Source: Blepharisma stoltei (taxonomy: Eukaryota; Ciliophora; Heterotrichea; Heterotrichida; Blepharismidae). From it: a DNA stretch of 64,000 nucleotides. Below are positions 52,099 to 63,300 of the stretch, piece after piece. The notes under the pieces were generated by a model. The model made no database searches. It saw only the letters and a program-made list of their open reading frames with translations, and was not told the origin of the DNA. Position numbers and translations under genes: made by a program. Within the stretch, counting starts at the first letter, position 1; every line of letters begins with the position of its first letter. The stretch is taken from positions 970,501 through 1,034,500 of the forward strand of contig CAJZBQ010000012.1 of NCBI GenBank assembly GCA_914767885.1, given 5' to 3'.

Positions 52099-54835
52099 AT
52101 GGATATTCCAAGGATATTAGAACACCTAAACGACTATCATCAAAATCCCAACGACGAAAACGGAATCGACGCTTTCAGTGAAGAAATCAAAACTCTACTG
52201 GCTGAATCTACCAAAATTTTGGATAGCATTGGCTCCGATATCAGCTGAAACACAATGATAAGCAGAATCAATAATCTTCTATACTAAATCCATCACAATA
52301 AATCACTCTAGATTTAATTTTACAATTCAAAATGGCTAAATCCCATACAAATTTTTAATATATAACCAAAAAATTATGGTCAATAGGAATCCTCAGGGAC
52401 AAAAAAGCTATACCCAAGTCTCCTAACCACCAAGAAATAAAATTTTTTAGCCTTCTTGCGACACATGCAAACTCAGCTAAACTAAATATTAATATCCCAA
52501 CCACCCTTATTAGGCTGAAATCAGAACCGTCTCCTCTTCTAATTCAAACCAATAAAAAAAATATTGTGGAGATAAGAGAATGTGTGGAAAAAGAATTTTT
52601 TGAGCTGGAAAGCACAAGCAGCAGCCCAGGCTTCCCTTCGTTCTGCTTTAAAAATTTCGCTAAAGAAATCGTAGTTGCGTTTTCAAAAGAAACGGCAGCC
52701 AAACTGTGAAATTCTAGCAACGATGACGCTTTGATGCAATTTTTCATACAAAGTCAAGCAAACCCATCAGCGATTACCAGGGTGTTATGGAAAAAAGGGA
52801 CAAAAAATAAATATTTTACTATAATAAATAGAAAAGCAGCCACAAAAAGGCTCATACACAACGCTTCAGGGACTTTGACATCTAAACGAAAAAAGCTTAC
52901 GACTGGGTTCCGCTATTCTCTTGCCTCGTTGCCTAGCCCTTCTCCTACCTACCCATTTAAATCCAAAAAATCTTCCAAAGGTGAAAACCCTTTTGGCTCC
53001 CCTTATATGTCCAAAAATAAATCCCGCAGGTCCGATATTTTTAAAACCTTTTCCAACGATACAAAATCCGCGACTAATTTTGACAATTTAATTGAGAAAA
53101 ATATGGTGATTCACGGGAATAAATGCAAAGAATATTTAGTTATCACAAATGATACAGCCAGCTGCCTGGCTAGCGAAAGTTTTGGGAAAATTGAAGAAAT
53201 TGATGAAATGGTCAATGAGGTGGCTGAGTTTTTGACTTATCATGTATTTAATAGAGAAACAAAAGGACTAGTACTTGACTTTGTGAAGGATATTAATAAT
53301 AAATGGTTTTTACTTGACTGTAAAGAACATCTAATTGACCATTCGAAACATATGGAGAAAAGCAATAAGGTGCATAGCCCGAAATACCCATTGAAACTGA
53401 CTGATATGGACATTCCAGGGATGCATAGGACTGATACAGGGAGCATGAGCGAGCTGAACCACCCAATGTCTGCAAGGGCTAAACAAGTTCAAAGGAGGAA
53501 AACAGTGGAAAAGCTGACCCCGATTAAGAAAAGAAAAGCAACTGTAAAAATGAATGATATTTATGACAGGTTTAACAAAATTAATGAAAAAATAGACCGC
53601 TTAAGCTCTCAAAAGATTTCTCATTCCTCATTGACAAGGTCAGAAAGCATCCAAAATTACCTTACTCCCCCCCCCCCCTCCGTGAGCGAACAAAAAAATT
53701 TTGTTCGCTCACGGAGGGGGGTTAATTTTTTTTTTTAAAAAAAATTTATATATAAATTTTATAAAAAATATTTTTTTCGAAATTTAAAAAAATCCTAATT
53801 TGCAAAAATTGGGAAGCAAATATTAATTTAATTTGCAAAATTTATGTTTTAAAACGCAATTTGTTTAAAATTAAACAGAATTAGCTCTAGATTTCATTAT
53901 ACTAATTATCACTTATATATCAAAATTTTTTTCCATTAAAATTTTTTCTATTAAAAAAATTTTTGTTCACTCACGGAGGGTGGGTTTTTGGTCAAAAAAT
54001 GGCGATTTTTCTAATGGTTTTGTTCGCTCACGGAGGGGGGGGGGAGTTAGTAATTATAATAATTTTCAGCCTCATCTTCCTGACTTAACTCCTACCCATG
54101 CTTCAGTCGCTAAATTTGATAAATGTCCATTTGGAGAGCAAAAGCATGACGAAAGCCCTGTGGTTTTATCTACACGAAAATATTTTTCAGAAGCTGTTGA
54201 CAATTACGAAGAAATGAAAATGAATGTAAATATCGCAAAAACAAAAAAAATAAATTTATTCACAAAATATGGTGGAGAAGCTTTTTGGAGCAAATTTATA
54301 TATACTTTTTTTAAAAAAATAGGCAAATTGCCTAATAAAAAACACTAATGTTAATACATTTGTATAGAGAATAGTTTCTCTCTATAACAAAGTATTGGGC
54401 TGTGACGAGCTAAATAAGTATTTTAAAGACTCAAAAATCGAAAGTTTCCAAATGATCGTAAAAGGGATGTTCAAAATGTTCCATGGAAACCTTAACCTAG
54501 AATTACGAGGAAGATTAAGAGCTGCCCATCATGCAAAACTAAACTAACTAAAATTAATTTATGGCCATAAGACCTTCAAGTCTGGCCTTTCCCCACAATT
54601 CTTCAAGTTCGTCAATATCACTCTGCTCCATTCATGTATTTCATTAATGAAATCTTTCTCCATTAAATTGTGCTTACTATTGCATCATGCAAAAGGAATT
54701 ACAGTTAAAGAATACAATTGTTATGCAGAAATGTTTTATTTGACGCTTACTGAGTTTAAGGTAGATGACGAAGATATCCAAGGGATGATGTCCCAAATTA
54801 GTATGATGAAAAGCTTGATTTGTAAAGACGCATAG
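52099..54835 (+). CDS. large protein with C-terminal truncated-hemoglobin domain, paralogue 2
   Basis: MDIPRILEHLNDYHQNP aligns with paralogue 1. Four inserts are resolved (52280, MITE at 53662, 54300 and 54527). The reading is continuous through NNLLPKSPNHQ, CVEKEFFELEST, KLWNSSN (TGA), TRVLWKKGTKNKYF, VIHGNKCKEYLVITND and INEKIDRLSSQK, to the globin YGGEAFWSKFI, VSLYNKVLGCDELNKYFKD, LRAAHHAKGITVKEY, ending MKSLICKDA. Tyr-B10 and the proximal His are kept. Globin fused to a long unknown N-terminal region is unusual. Oxygen/NO chemistry or sensing is an inference. Confidence 0.8.
52280..52410. other. IES, 131 bp
   Basis: CTATAC occurs at both edges. TA-TA excision gives NNLLPKSPNHQ, aligned to NNLLPKSSAKA in paralogue 1, which lacks the insert. 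Confidence 0.8.
53662..54049 (-). mobile_element. MITE-A copy 11, in globin paralogue 2
   Basis: TTA on both sides. Excision joins SIQNYL to SNYNNFQPH in frame. Near-consensus copy with long C and G runs (GTGAGCGAAC subtype on the outer modules). Confidence 0.9.
54300..54372. other. IES, 73 bp, in globin domain
   Basis: ATA/ATA junction. Joins SKFI to VSLYNKV, matching NKFIISLYKKV of paralogue 1. Confidence 0.85.
54527..54682. mobile_element. 156-bp insert with 12-bp direct repeat, in globin domain
   Basis: CATCATGCAAAA occurs at 54527-54538 and 54683-54694. Keeping one copy gives RAAHHAKGITV, exactly aligned with RVAHYAKGISE. The insert read on the minus strand is open for 25 codons (MEQSDIDELEELWGKARL), so it may be a captured gene fragment. 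TA-based junctions are possible but fit the alignment less well. Confidence 0.7.
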
Positions 54836-54882
54836 TATGATAAGTCTTATATAAGAAATATTTAAAATAAATTACGGCAAGT

Positions 54883-55917
54883 TTATTTCTTTTTCTTGCC
54901 TTTCTTCTTACCTTTTTTCTTCTTTTTCCCTTTAGTTCTCAGCTTTTTGTTGTCTTTGATAGCTTTTTCAATTGCTTTTAGAGTGTCTCGTGATATTTTT
55001 TCTGGCAGCTTAATTTCGTTTATGGCGTAGACAATGTCAGCTCCTTCATCATTTTTCTCAGTCAAAAACCCAAGAATAAACTGTGCGCCAGTCTCGTAAA
55101 ATCCATTATGGGTAAAATCCAAAGTTTTTAGAGTTTTATTAGTAAAAACCAAATTTCTCAGAGTTGTCAGGACTAATTCTTCTTCTCCAAACTGATTATC
55201 AGTCAAATCTACTGACACAACTGAGCTGTTTATCATTAACCCTCTAAATAAAATAACGACTCCTTGGTTTCTTAAACAATTCCCTTGAAGATTTAGATCT
55301 TTAATATTGCATTGCTGATTAATGATGATTTCCATGATGAATCTTGCGCCTTCTCCTGTTATTCCACAAAACGCGAGGCTTAAGTGAAATAGAGTTTGGT
55401 TTAGCCGAAGCCCTTTAGAAAGCAGCTCTACCCCTGCATCGCCAAAGTTATTGTAGTCTAGCTTTAAGCTCAATATAAAATTTCTTGAACCGATACCAAA
55501 AATTTGGCCTATGAACTCACAGCCTAAAGGACTGATTTTACTATTCACAATTTCAATAGTCCTCATTGAGATAGCGTTTATTAAGTACATGGATAGAGAC
55601 CTTGCACCTTCATCTTCGATTCCAGCATCCCATAGATGAACTTCTTTTAAGTATTTATAGTCATACTCTCTTAGGGCGTCTGCTAGACATTTCATTCCTT
55701 CTGGGCCGATGTTTTCTCATAGGGCAAGCTCTTCTAGATTTCCTGGGGTTTTTTCATCTCTTAAAATAATGAATTTTTCTATTAGCTTACGAGGCATGGC
55801 AAGGCCAGCTGCTTGGAGATTTTTTCTGTACAGTCTATATACTTTTTCTGTGGTTTCGTCTTGGAGCATATCTTTTTTGGATCGTCCTCCAGGTTTCCCT
55901 GCAGTTTTTGGAGGCAT
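54883..55917 (-). CDS. leucine-rich repeat protein (RNase-inhibitor/RanGAP-like)
   Basis: 344 aa, one frame with TGA Trp at about 55720 (LALWENIGPEG). Basic N-terminus MPPKTAGKPGGRSKKD, then at least six 28-29-aa LRRs of the RI type (LKEVHLWDAGIEDEGAR, LSLAFCGITGEGARFI, DLNLQGNCLRNQGVVI, SVDLTDNQFGEEEL, LDFTHNGFYETGAQFI), and a polylysine tail. Protein-interaction scaffold; many ciliary proteins have this build, but the exact role is unknown. TAA stop at 54883. Confidence 0.8.
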
Positions 55918-56004
55918 CAGTTATTTATATTTAAAATGTTTAATTGAATAATTTGATAAATATAAATCGATTCTTAATTTTCAAAAATATTTATTATTTT
56001 CCAA

Positions 56005-57723
56005 TTAAATGAGCTCAGCAATGTCTTTCGGCATCTCATCAATTTGTGTTGAATAATACTGCTCAATATCTCTCAAAAGTCTCACATCTTCATTTCTTAC
56101 CAAATTAATCGCAACTCCTTTTCTCCCATATCTCCCACTTCTCCCAATTCTATGAATATACAACTCTCTATTCGTTGGAATATCATAATTAATCACAAGT
56201 GACACCTGCTGGACATCTAGCCCTCTTCCCCATATATCAGTTGCAATTAGAACCCTGCTGGTCCCGCTCCTAAAGTCCTCCATAATTGCGTCTCTTTCTT
56301 TCTGTGGCATTTCTCCATGCATCATAGCCACAGTAAAATTTGCCTCCCTCATCTTCCCAGTCAGCCATTCTACTTTTCTCCTTGTATTTACAAAAATGAC
56401 GGCTTGTGTAATGACTAGTGTATCATATAAATCACAAAGGGTGTCAAATTTCCATTCTTCCTTTTCCACAGCTACAAAAAACTGTTTAATTCCTTCTAAG
56501 GAAAGCTCGTCTCTTTTTACTAAAATTTTGACAGGATTTTTCATGAAGTTTTCAGTCATGATCAGGATTTCTTTGGGGAGAGTCGCGGAGACAACAATAC
56601 ATTGGGTGTTAAACGGGAGGTAACGGTAGATGTCGTAGACTTGGTCTTTAAAGCCTTTGCTCACTCCCCCCCATCCTTGATCGAACGACTCGCCGTCGTT
56701 TGATCAAGGATGGGGGCTAAAAACAATTATTTGGAAAAAAAAATATTATATACATATATTTTATTTTACTTTTAAATAAGAGAAATAAGAGTATTTCATA
56801 ATTATTTTTACAGCAAAAAATTAAATTAATTTCATAAAAATACCAATTTTTAATATTTTGATTTATTAGCTACCCCTTTAAATTGTATAAATTTTAATTT
56901 GTTCCTCATTAAAATTAATTTTTTTTTTTTAAAATTTTAAAGAATCTCTATTTTATTAGATTATTGAGTTTTTAAGCCTAGGTTGATAACTAAATCACTT
57001 CTGATGGTTGACTCCGAAGCTTTCTGTCGTCTCAAAGTCTCTGAAAACAACTTCATTATGCACATCTTCCCAAGCTTTTGATAACTATTATATTTTTATA
57101 TATATAAAAATTTGCATGATATGAAAATCGTTCGATCAAGGATGGGGGTTAATTTCCCCAATTTTTAGGAATTTTTACAGTCAATCGTTCGATCAAGGAT
57201 GGGGGGGAGTGAGCATTTCGTCAGCTTCGTCAAGAATTAGTAGACGGATCGATCGAGTGCGAAGATTTCGACGCTGGATCATGTCAAAAACACGTCCAGG
57301 AGTGCCAGAAACGATGTGAACACCATGGTCAAGCCTTCTGATATCCTCTGCAAGGGATTTTCCGCCGATACAAGCATGAACTTGAACACTCATATAGTCT
57401 CCGAGTGCCATAGCCACTCTTTGGCTTTGCTCTGCAAGTTCTCTTGTAGGTGACAGGATCAAGCATTGAGGCTCTCTGACTGACAAGTCAAGGCTTTGCA
57501 AAGCTGCGACACAGAAAACGCAGGTTTTGCCAGTCCCTGCCTGGCTTTGGACAATTACATCTCTTCCTTCAATAATTGGCAAAATTGCTCTTTGTTGAAC
57601 AGCTGATGGTTTTTCAAAGCCATAACTGTAAATTCCTCTTAAAAGGTCTTCTCGAAGGCCAAGCAAGTCAAAAGAAGGCACAACCCTGATGTCTTCAGAA
57701 CTCTCGAAAGTCACTGATTCCAT
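56005..57723 (-). CDS. EIF4A3: eIF4A3-like DEAD-box helicase, split by MITE-B
   Basis: Segment 1: [13 protein letters not shown] (Q motif), [10 protein letters not shown] (I), PTRELA (Ia), TPGR (Ib), LDEADEM (II). The element interrupts DEADEM-L-SKGF. Segment 2: SATLP (III), [43 protein letters not shown] (V), [15 protein letters not shown] (VI), [19 protein letters not shown]. The [15 protein letters not shown] block and the C-terminus mark eIF4A3, the exon-junction-complex anchor, rather than translational eIF4A. About 400 aa. Removing the element with one TNA kept yields ATG CTN AGC AAA, the expected MLSK. Confidence 0.9.
56661..57212. mobile_element. MITE-B in eIF4A3, no flanking TA
   Basis: Terminal inverted repeats of about 30 bp (CTCCCCCCCATCCTTGATCG) share only CTCCCC with MITE-A. 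Left flank TCA (56661-56663), right flank TGA (57210-57212). A third inverted copy (TTTGATCAAGGATGGGGG) lies at 56699, with another at 57130. The interior is A/T-rich, with no ORF. Confidence 0.88.
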
Positions 57724-57753
57724 TTAAAAAATAATAATAAATCCAATTTAAAT

Positions 57754-58487
57754 ATGATACAAGCAACTGATAAGGCGTCAATCAGAAATGCCGTCAATAG
57801 GTTTGGGCCTGCCCCAGGCGCTCAAGCTATGCTAAGCCTAGAAATGCAAGCAGCTCAGCTGGCAATAGAAAGAGGGCTCTATATAACTTGGAGATCGCCT
57901 TCTACAAGGCACGAATGCACCCGTGTAGGTCCAGGCTGCAAATGCTTTTGTGGGCACTTTTTTCAAGACCATGATATTAATAAGAAAACAAACCCTTGTC
58001 AAGCTTGTGTTTGTAAAAGATTTCAGTTTATTCCACAAAGGCCAGAAGAGGTTGGAGAATGGTGGTTACCTAGACGTAAAGAATTCAATATAAATACCTA
58101 TCGAGTATCTCTTTTTCTAATAAATATAATTAATTTTAATAAGAATTGCCTAGAGCCTAATTAATTAAAAAAAGAATAAAATGTAAATGTAACCATACCC
58201 ATGAAGAGCATAACCCAAATACTCAGTCCTGTGTATTGTGCCCCTGCTACAGATTTGAGTCAAATTTCTTGTGCTTGGTATGCGATAAACACTGAGAAGA
58301 GCATGAAGTCTTTTATGAGATGGAGTGGGAAAGGAGAGCTGAAGGGAGAACAACTGGGCAAGAGTTCTTGCCACTAGCCCAGGATAGAGATATACAAGAA
58401 GCAGTTTTTAATAATCCTAGACCTCCTGTGCAATTTGTCCGCCCACAGCAGAAAAAAGGCAAAGTAGGAAAAATAATGAAAAAATAA
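57754..58487 (+). CDS. FAM221-like cysteine-rich protein
   Basis: MIQATDKASIRNAVNRFG begins the frame. HECTRVGPGCKCFCGHFFQ and NPCQACVCKRFQFIPQRPEE, and, after a 71-bp insert, KCKCNHTHEEHN, CVLCPCYRFESNFLCLVCD and HWEEHEVFYE (TGA Trp) reproduce the Cys/His pattern of FAM221A/B (C.C.H, CxCxxFxSxFxCxxC...W..H). Probably zinc-binding; molecular function unknown in the family. Divergent from eIF4A3 with 30 bp between starts. Confidence 0.8.
58106..58176. other. IES, 71 bp
   Basis: GTA at the left and ATA at the right. Joining at TA gives NTYRVKCKCNHTHEEH, the expected continuation for FAM221. Contains TAA and TAG stops. Confidence 0.75.
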
Positions 58488-58603
58488 TTATATAGGTATA
58501 AACCAAGATTTAAAGAAATGCATAAACGTGAATTGATTATTATTAATAATTTAATCTAATTTCAGCTATTCCATATAAAATCCTATACCTTCTACTAAAA
58601 TAA

Positions 58604-60281
58604 ATGGCGAAGCTACCTGACGAGTTGAAATTTATCAAGCCCTTCCTAGTTCGGTCCCTTGAAATGGAAACCGCAATGCCGCTGGTCTCCTATTACACCC
58701 ACCTCTACGCTGTGCAGCTTGCAATGGAGTACCACAAGCAAAACTCCAAAAACCAAACAGTCCGACAATATGTCATTACCCTCTTAAATGAGACTGAACA
58801 AAAAAAAGCCCAGCTTGGCGAAGTCCAGAACCCTAAAGACCAATTTGAGTCCTTCTGCACTGCCTTATTCGTCAAAGCTGATACTGAAGATCGCAAAGAA
58901 GGCTCAACAAAACTTACGGCACAGACCTTTTTGGTCACCAGCTATTTCATAGAAGCTATGAGGGTGTTTGAGGAGCTGCCGCCTGACTGGGAAGAGAAAA
59001 GGGTCTATTGTAAGTGGAAAGCTAATGATATCAATAAAGCGCTGAAAGCAGGACTTGTGCCTCAGAGAGGGGGACCAGGAGAAGCCCAAGCAGAAAATGA
59101 GCAAGGAGAAGTACAGCCGGAGCAAGGGGATAAGAGCTTGGAGAAGGATTAGGATTATTAAAAGTTAGGTTTAGCCATATTGGTGACGTAGTCACCAAAG
59201 ACCTCTTGTACAAGAGGTTCTACCGCTTTCGACTCCAGCCCAGAGGGTTTGTGCCACTTCCGTACCTTCTGTCTACTCCTTGCCTTACGGCTTCAGTCTT
59301 GAGTGCTTATGGATTTCTGCAGCCCTGCTATGGCAATTGAAGTAGCTTGATTCAAAGATCAACTACTCGGAGTCTATTAGGTGAGTCCTCCCCAAAATTC
59401 TCTTCTAGCCAAAGACTTTTGAGCCATTTAATCTTTTCTTCACTTTCCCCTTGACCAATGAAAGGCTACAAATTTTTATATTTTGTGCTCTATTTTTGGT
59501 TTAATTTTATAATGCAAATGCTATACATTAAAATTATTTTTATTCTCATTTTTTTAATAGCCATAACTCTTTTGGAAGATATTATCCATTAATTTTATAT
59601 ATAGGCTACAGATTTGATACAAATTGTGCTACATATTTTTTTAAATTTTTATAATGCAAATGCTATACATTAACACCTCCATTTCCAATCACAGGAAAAC
59701 GGCCAAAACCTACCGGATGCACATCTCTTGAGCCTGCATTTGATTCTCGACTTGAGTCCGTCCCACTTCGCCGTGGTCATAAAGTCTGGACTGTTGCTTC
59801 AAGAGGGGAAATTGACACATGCGGCCATTTTAATGTATATAGCTTGGAGAAGGAATATGATGATTTGTCGCTGCCTAGTCCGCCGACAGGATTCCAATCA
59901 AAAGGTTCTACACCTTCTGCTGATTTTTATCCACCTCCTCCACCTGCTCAGACAAGACAGCCACCTCCAAGTCCGCCTTCTGATTTTTATCCACCTCCTC
60001 CAGCTCAGACAAGATTGCCTCCTCCAAGCCAGCCTTCTGGGTACGACCTACCTCCTCCTCAGCCATATACAACCCCTCAGCCTCAAAATAATCCTCCTCC
60101 ACCCTCAAAACCAGCTACTATCCCATCTGGAGTACCAAAAGGGCAAAGAGAAATTAGAGCTGCCATAGAAAAAGCCAAAAAAGAAGCCCAATATGCAATT
60201 CAAGAACTAGAATATAAAAACGTAGCCCCTGCAATTAAAAACCTCCAAAATGCATTGAATATACTAAATGAATTTCAATAA
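58604..60281 (+). CDS. VTA1: VTA1/LIP5 homologue (ESCRT-III/Vps4 regulator)
   Basis: The N-terminus, MAKLPDELKFIKPFLVRS then VSYYTHLYAVQLAM and FVTSYFIEAMRVFEELPPDW-like residues, forms the tandem MIT-type Vta1 domain. A Gly/Glu/Gln linker follows, then a 706-bp insert, a Pro-rich linker with FYPPPP repeats, and the C-terminal VSL domain REIRAAIEKAKKEAQYAI...VAPAIKNLQNALNIL. VTA1 stimulates the Vps4 ATPase in multivesicular-body sorting. The ORF appears to end at LEKD* because of the insert. Confidence 0.88.
59150..59855. mobile_element. IES containing SINE-like element, copy 2
   Basis: A 14-bp exact direct repeat AGCTTGGAGAAGGA (59135-59148 and 59841-59854) marks the insertion. The TA pair that restores the frame (59150 and 59856) lies just outside each repeat copy and yields EKDYDDLS. 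The body matches 6691-7250. It has TAGCCATATTGG (A-box-like, 59172) and TTCGACTCC (B-box-like, 59228), about 50 nt apart. A secondary AT-rich insertion (59380-59675) carries ATAATGCAAATGCTATACAT twice. Confidence 0.82.
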
Positions 60282-60334
60282 ATTATTTTTACTATCTAAA
60301 TTAATACAAATTTCCCTATTTTCTATTAATTAAC

Positions 60335-63300
60335 ATGTCCAAAGAGTCATCCAGTCCCACACATTTCCCGAAACTTACAAAGCCAGGCTATTTCACCATT
60401 CCAAGTATAAGCGCTTTATCTGATTTTTCAAGTGAGCAGCTTTCTAGAGTTAACGGATTCACAATTGCAAACAGGCATGGGAAAATTGTGTTTGAAGGCT
60501 TTACCGATTTAAGAGGCCTGGATCTTGATAAAATTGTGAATATAGAGAAAAATGATGTCACAGTCTATCCTGATGATTTTTCCAAGCCAGTGGTAGGGGA
60601 AGGGCTAAATAAGCCAGCGTGCATAACTTTTTATGGTACCATTGCCAAAAAAATTAAGCTGTGTTTTTACCTTTAATCAAATGGTATTCTTTTTTTTTTT
60701 GGGAAATTCGCCTTAAAGTTTATAATCAAGCCCTTCTAAAGTTTTTGCCAGCATCAGATGTAAGGAATATTTAGTCAAAACTGGTTGAATCCAATAAAAA
60801 TACCAATTCTTTAACATTTAAGGTACCCCATTTTACGCGCTATGGCTTCTTTGATGATACAGACTCAGACGAAGAGCAGCCTAACCCTAGAGATACCAAG
60901 CATCCAGACTATCCCAAAGACAAAGGAGAAGGCTTATTTTCTGAAGAAGAGGAAGCACAAATTTATATCCCAGAATTCAAAGAGCCGCCATCACGAAAAG
61001 CCAAAGAAGAAGCTGAAGAAGCAGAAATGGTTGTTGAGCACCCTGCAGACGAGCCAAAACATATCTGTCTTAATGAGCATTTCCGCATCTGCTTCAGTCC
61101 TAACGGTAAATTTTTTTTGCCGACTGAAAAAAATGAGCTTGTCCCGTTTTCAGTTGCCAAGCCAGACCATGACGTCGCTGACTCTCTTGAGCTGCACCTA
61201 CAATATCTCGAACCCCCCAAAATCGCCAAAAAAGTTCCAGGAATAAGCGGATTTTCTTTTAAAAATAAGCAAAATTTATGGAAAAGACTAGCCAAGCTGT
61301 ATATAATGAAGATGAACAAAGAAGAGTGACCAGGAAACGCCATGCTCTGGAGCTTGGTAAATGTTCTGTATGGAGACTCCACAATAAATACATATGAAGC
61401 TTTAAATTCCCAAGAATACCTTGAAAACTGGACGAGCACTGAGCATAGTCCTGAAAGCGTGACATTAAACAGAAAAAGAGGCCTCAGGTATTGGATAAAG
61501 GCATGGAACTGCTTATTTGAGCCTTTAGAAACTGAAGATGCTGGCGAAAAAATCCTTTACTCCCCCCCCCCCCCTCCGTGAGCGAACAAAACCATTAGAA
61601 AAATCGCCATTTTTTGACCAAAAACCCACCCTCCGTGAGTGAACACAAAATTTTTTTTAATAGAAAAAATTTTAATGGAAAAAAATTTTGATATATAAAG
61701 TGATAATTAGTATAATGAAATCTAGAGCTAATTCTGTTTAATTTTAAACAAATTGCGTTTTAAAACATAAATTTTGCAAATTAAATTAATATTTGCTTCC
61801 CAATTTTTGCAAATTAGGATTTTTTTTTAAATTTCGAAAAAAATATTTTTTATAAAATTTATATATAAATTTTTTTTAAAAAAAAAAAATTAACCCCCCT
61901 CCGTGAGCGAACAAAATTTTTTTGTTCGCTCACGGAGGGGGGGGGGGGGGAGTTAGCCAAATGGCAAGAGGTGAAATAAAAGAAGCTGTAATAACAGCAA
62001 TCCAAAGCAAAAATCTGTTTTTAGCTAATTTACTAAGCCAAAGCACGTCTGGGGACTTTAAAAGATGTGTAAAAAGGCAGCTGGATGCGTGACTGGGTAA
62101 CAAAACAGTTGATCTTTTCCCTGAGTCTATATATAAAATTTATAGACTTATGTCTGGAGAGCTTGATATAGCCCAGCTGGTTGACTGAAAACAGTCCCTT
62201 CAGCTAGTAATGACGTATGGGCTTCCTTTAAATACAGACATCCAGCAGGCTTTTGAATATTTTGATAAGCATATTAAAGAAGAAAACGCTGAATGCTACC
62301 CATATTTGCCTATAAATAAGCAAAAAATCGACCTTTGCTACTATTTAATAGAGCTTTATTCTAGGCCAAAAGATGCAATAGAAAACCTTACTTTTGCGCT
62401 AAATCCTCACACAATTCAGCAGAATTTTAATTTAGAAGCTTCATGAATGACTATGGTGGCTTTATATGGGTCATGATAAGAAGGGTTTTTCTCTATAAAA
62501 GTAACTGTAATTTTTTTTTTTTATAAAAACACCATAGAAAATTAATTTGTCATTTTTTATAGCAGCCCTTTGTATGGGGTCTACTATTATTCCAATTTCT
62601 CTGACAGTTTTTGGTCAAATCGGCTGAACTCTAACGTTGACGAAATTTTTAAAAATCTCCAAAAACTATCATATGCCTTCGCAGAAGAGCTGGAATTTAA
62701 TGGAAATTGGCAATGGGCTGTCTATGTTCTAATGTTCATAACCAACTCTCAAAAATTGATAAAGCAGCTTATATCTCGCCATGCTTTTGAAATTGACCTT
62801 CATGAAGAGTTTTTAATAGACGATTTGCATATCCCCAAAGCGTGAATAGATGAAGCCAAAGGTCTAGCTTGCGAAGCCACTTTTGACTACTTAAACTCCA
62901 TCATGCACTATCTAAACTGTGAAGACTACTATAGAGCTCATAACATTTTTATGGAAAACGCTGCCCCACAATGCATAATTTCTTTTGAAGGGGACGCCCT
63001 ATATGAGCATCTATATGAGCGAATTATTCTCCCGCTTCAAGAAAAGTCACATGAGCTCGCTTCATGGAGCTTTAGTGGGGATTTATATTGTAAATACCTG
63101 CATATTGCACAAAGAATGGAGGATTTTTATAGAAATGAGTTTAAATATTCAGATTTAGTAGAGCTTATCATCAAGATAAAAGAATTGGTAAGCGCAATGA
63201 AAGAGCTACCTATTTCTAGCATAAAGCAGCAGGCGGGGATTAGTATTATGGAAAAGAACTTGGGGGACTGGCATCTAGAGCTGAATCAGAAATTGTTGGT

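Noticed and set aside
3246-61955. Recurring TCCGTGAGTGAAC motif as a possible CRISPR array
   Set aside because: Copies are spread through the window inside inverted-repeat elements, with no regular spacers and no cas genes. The genome is eukaryotic.
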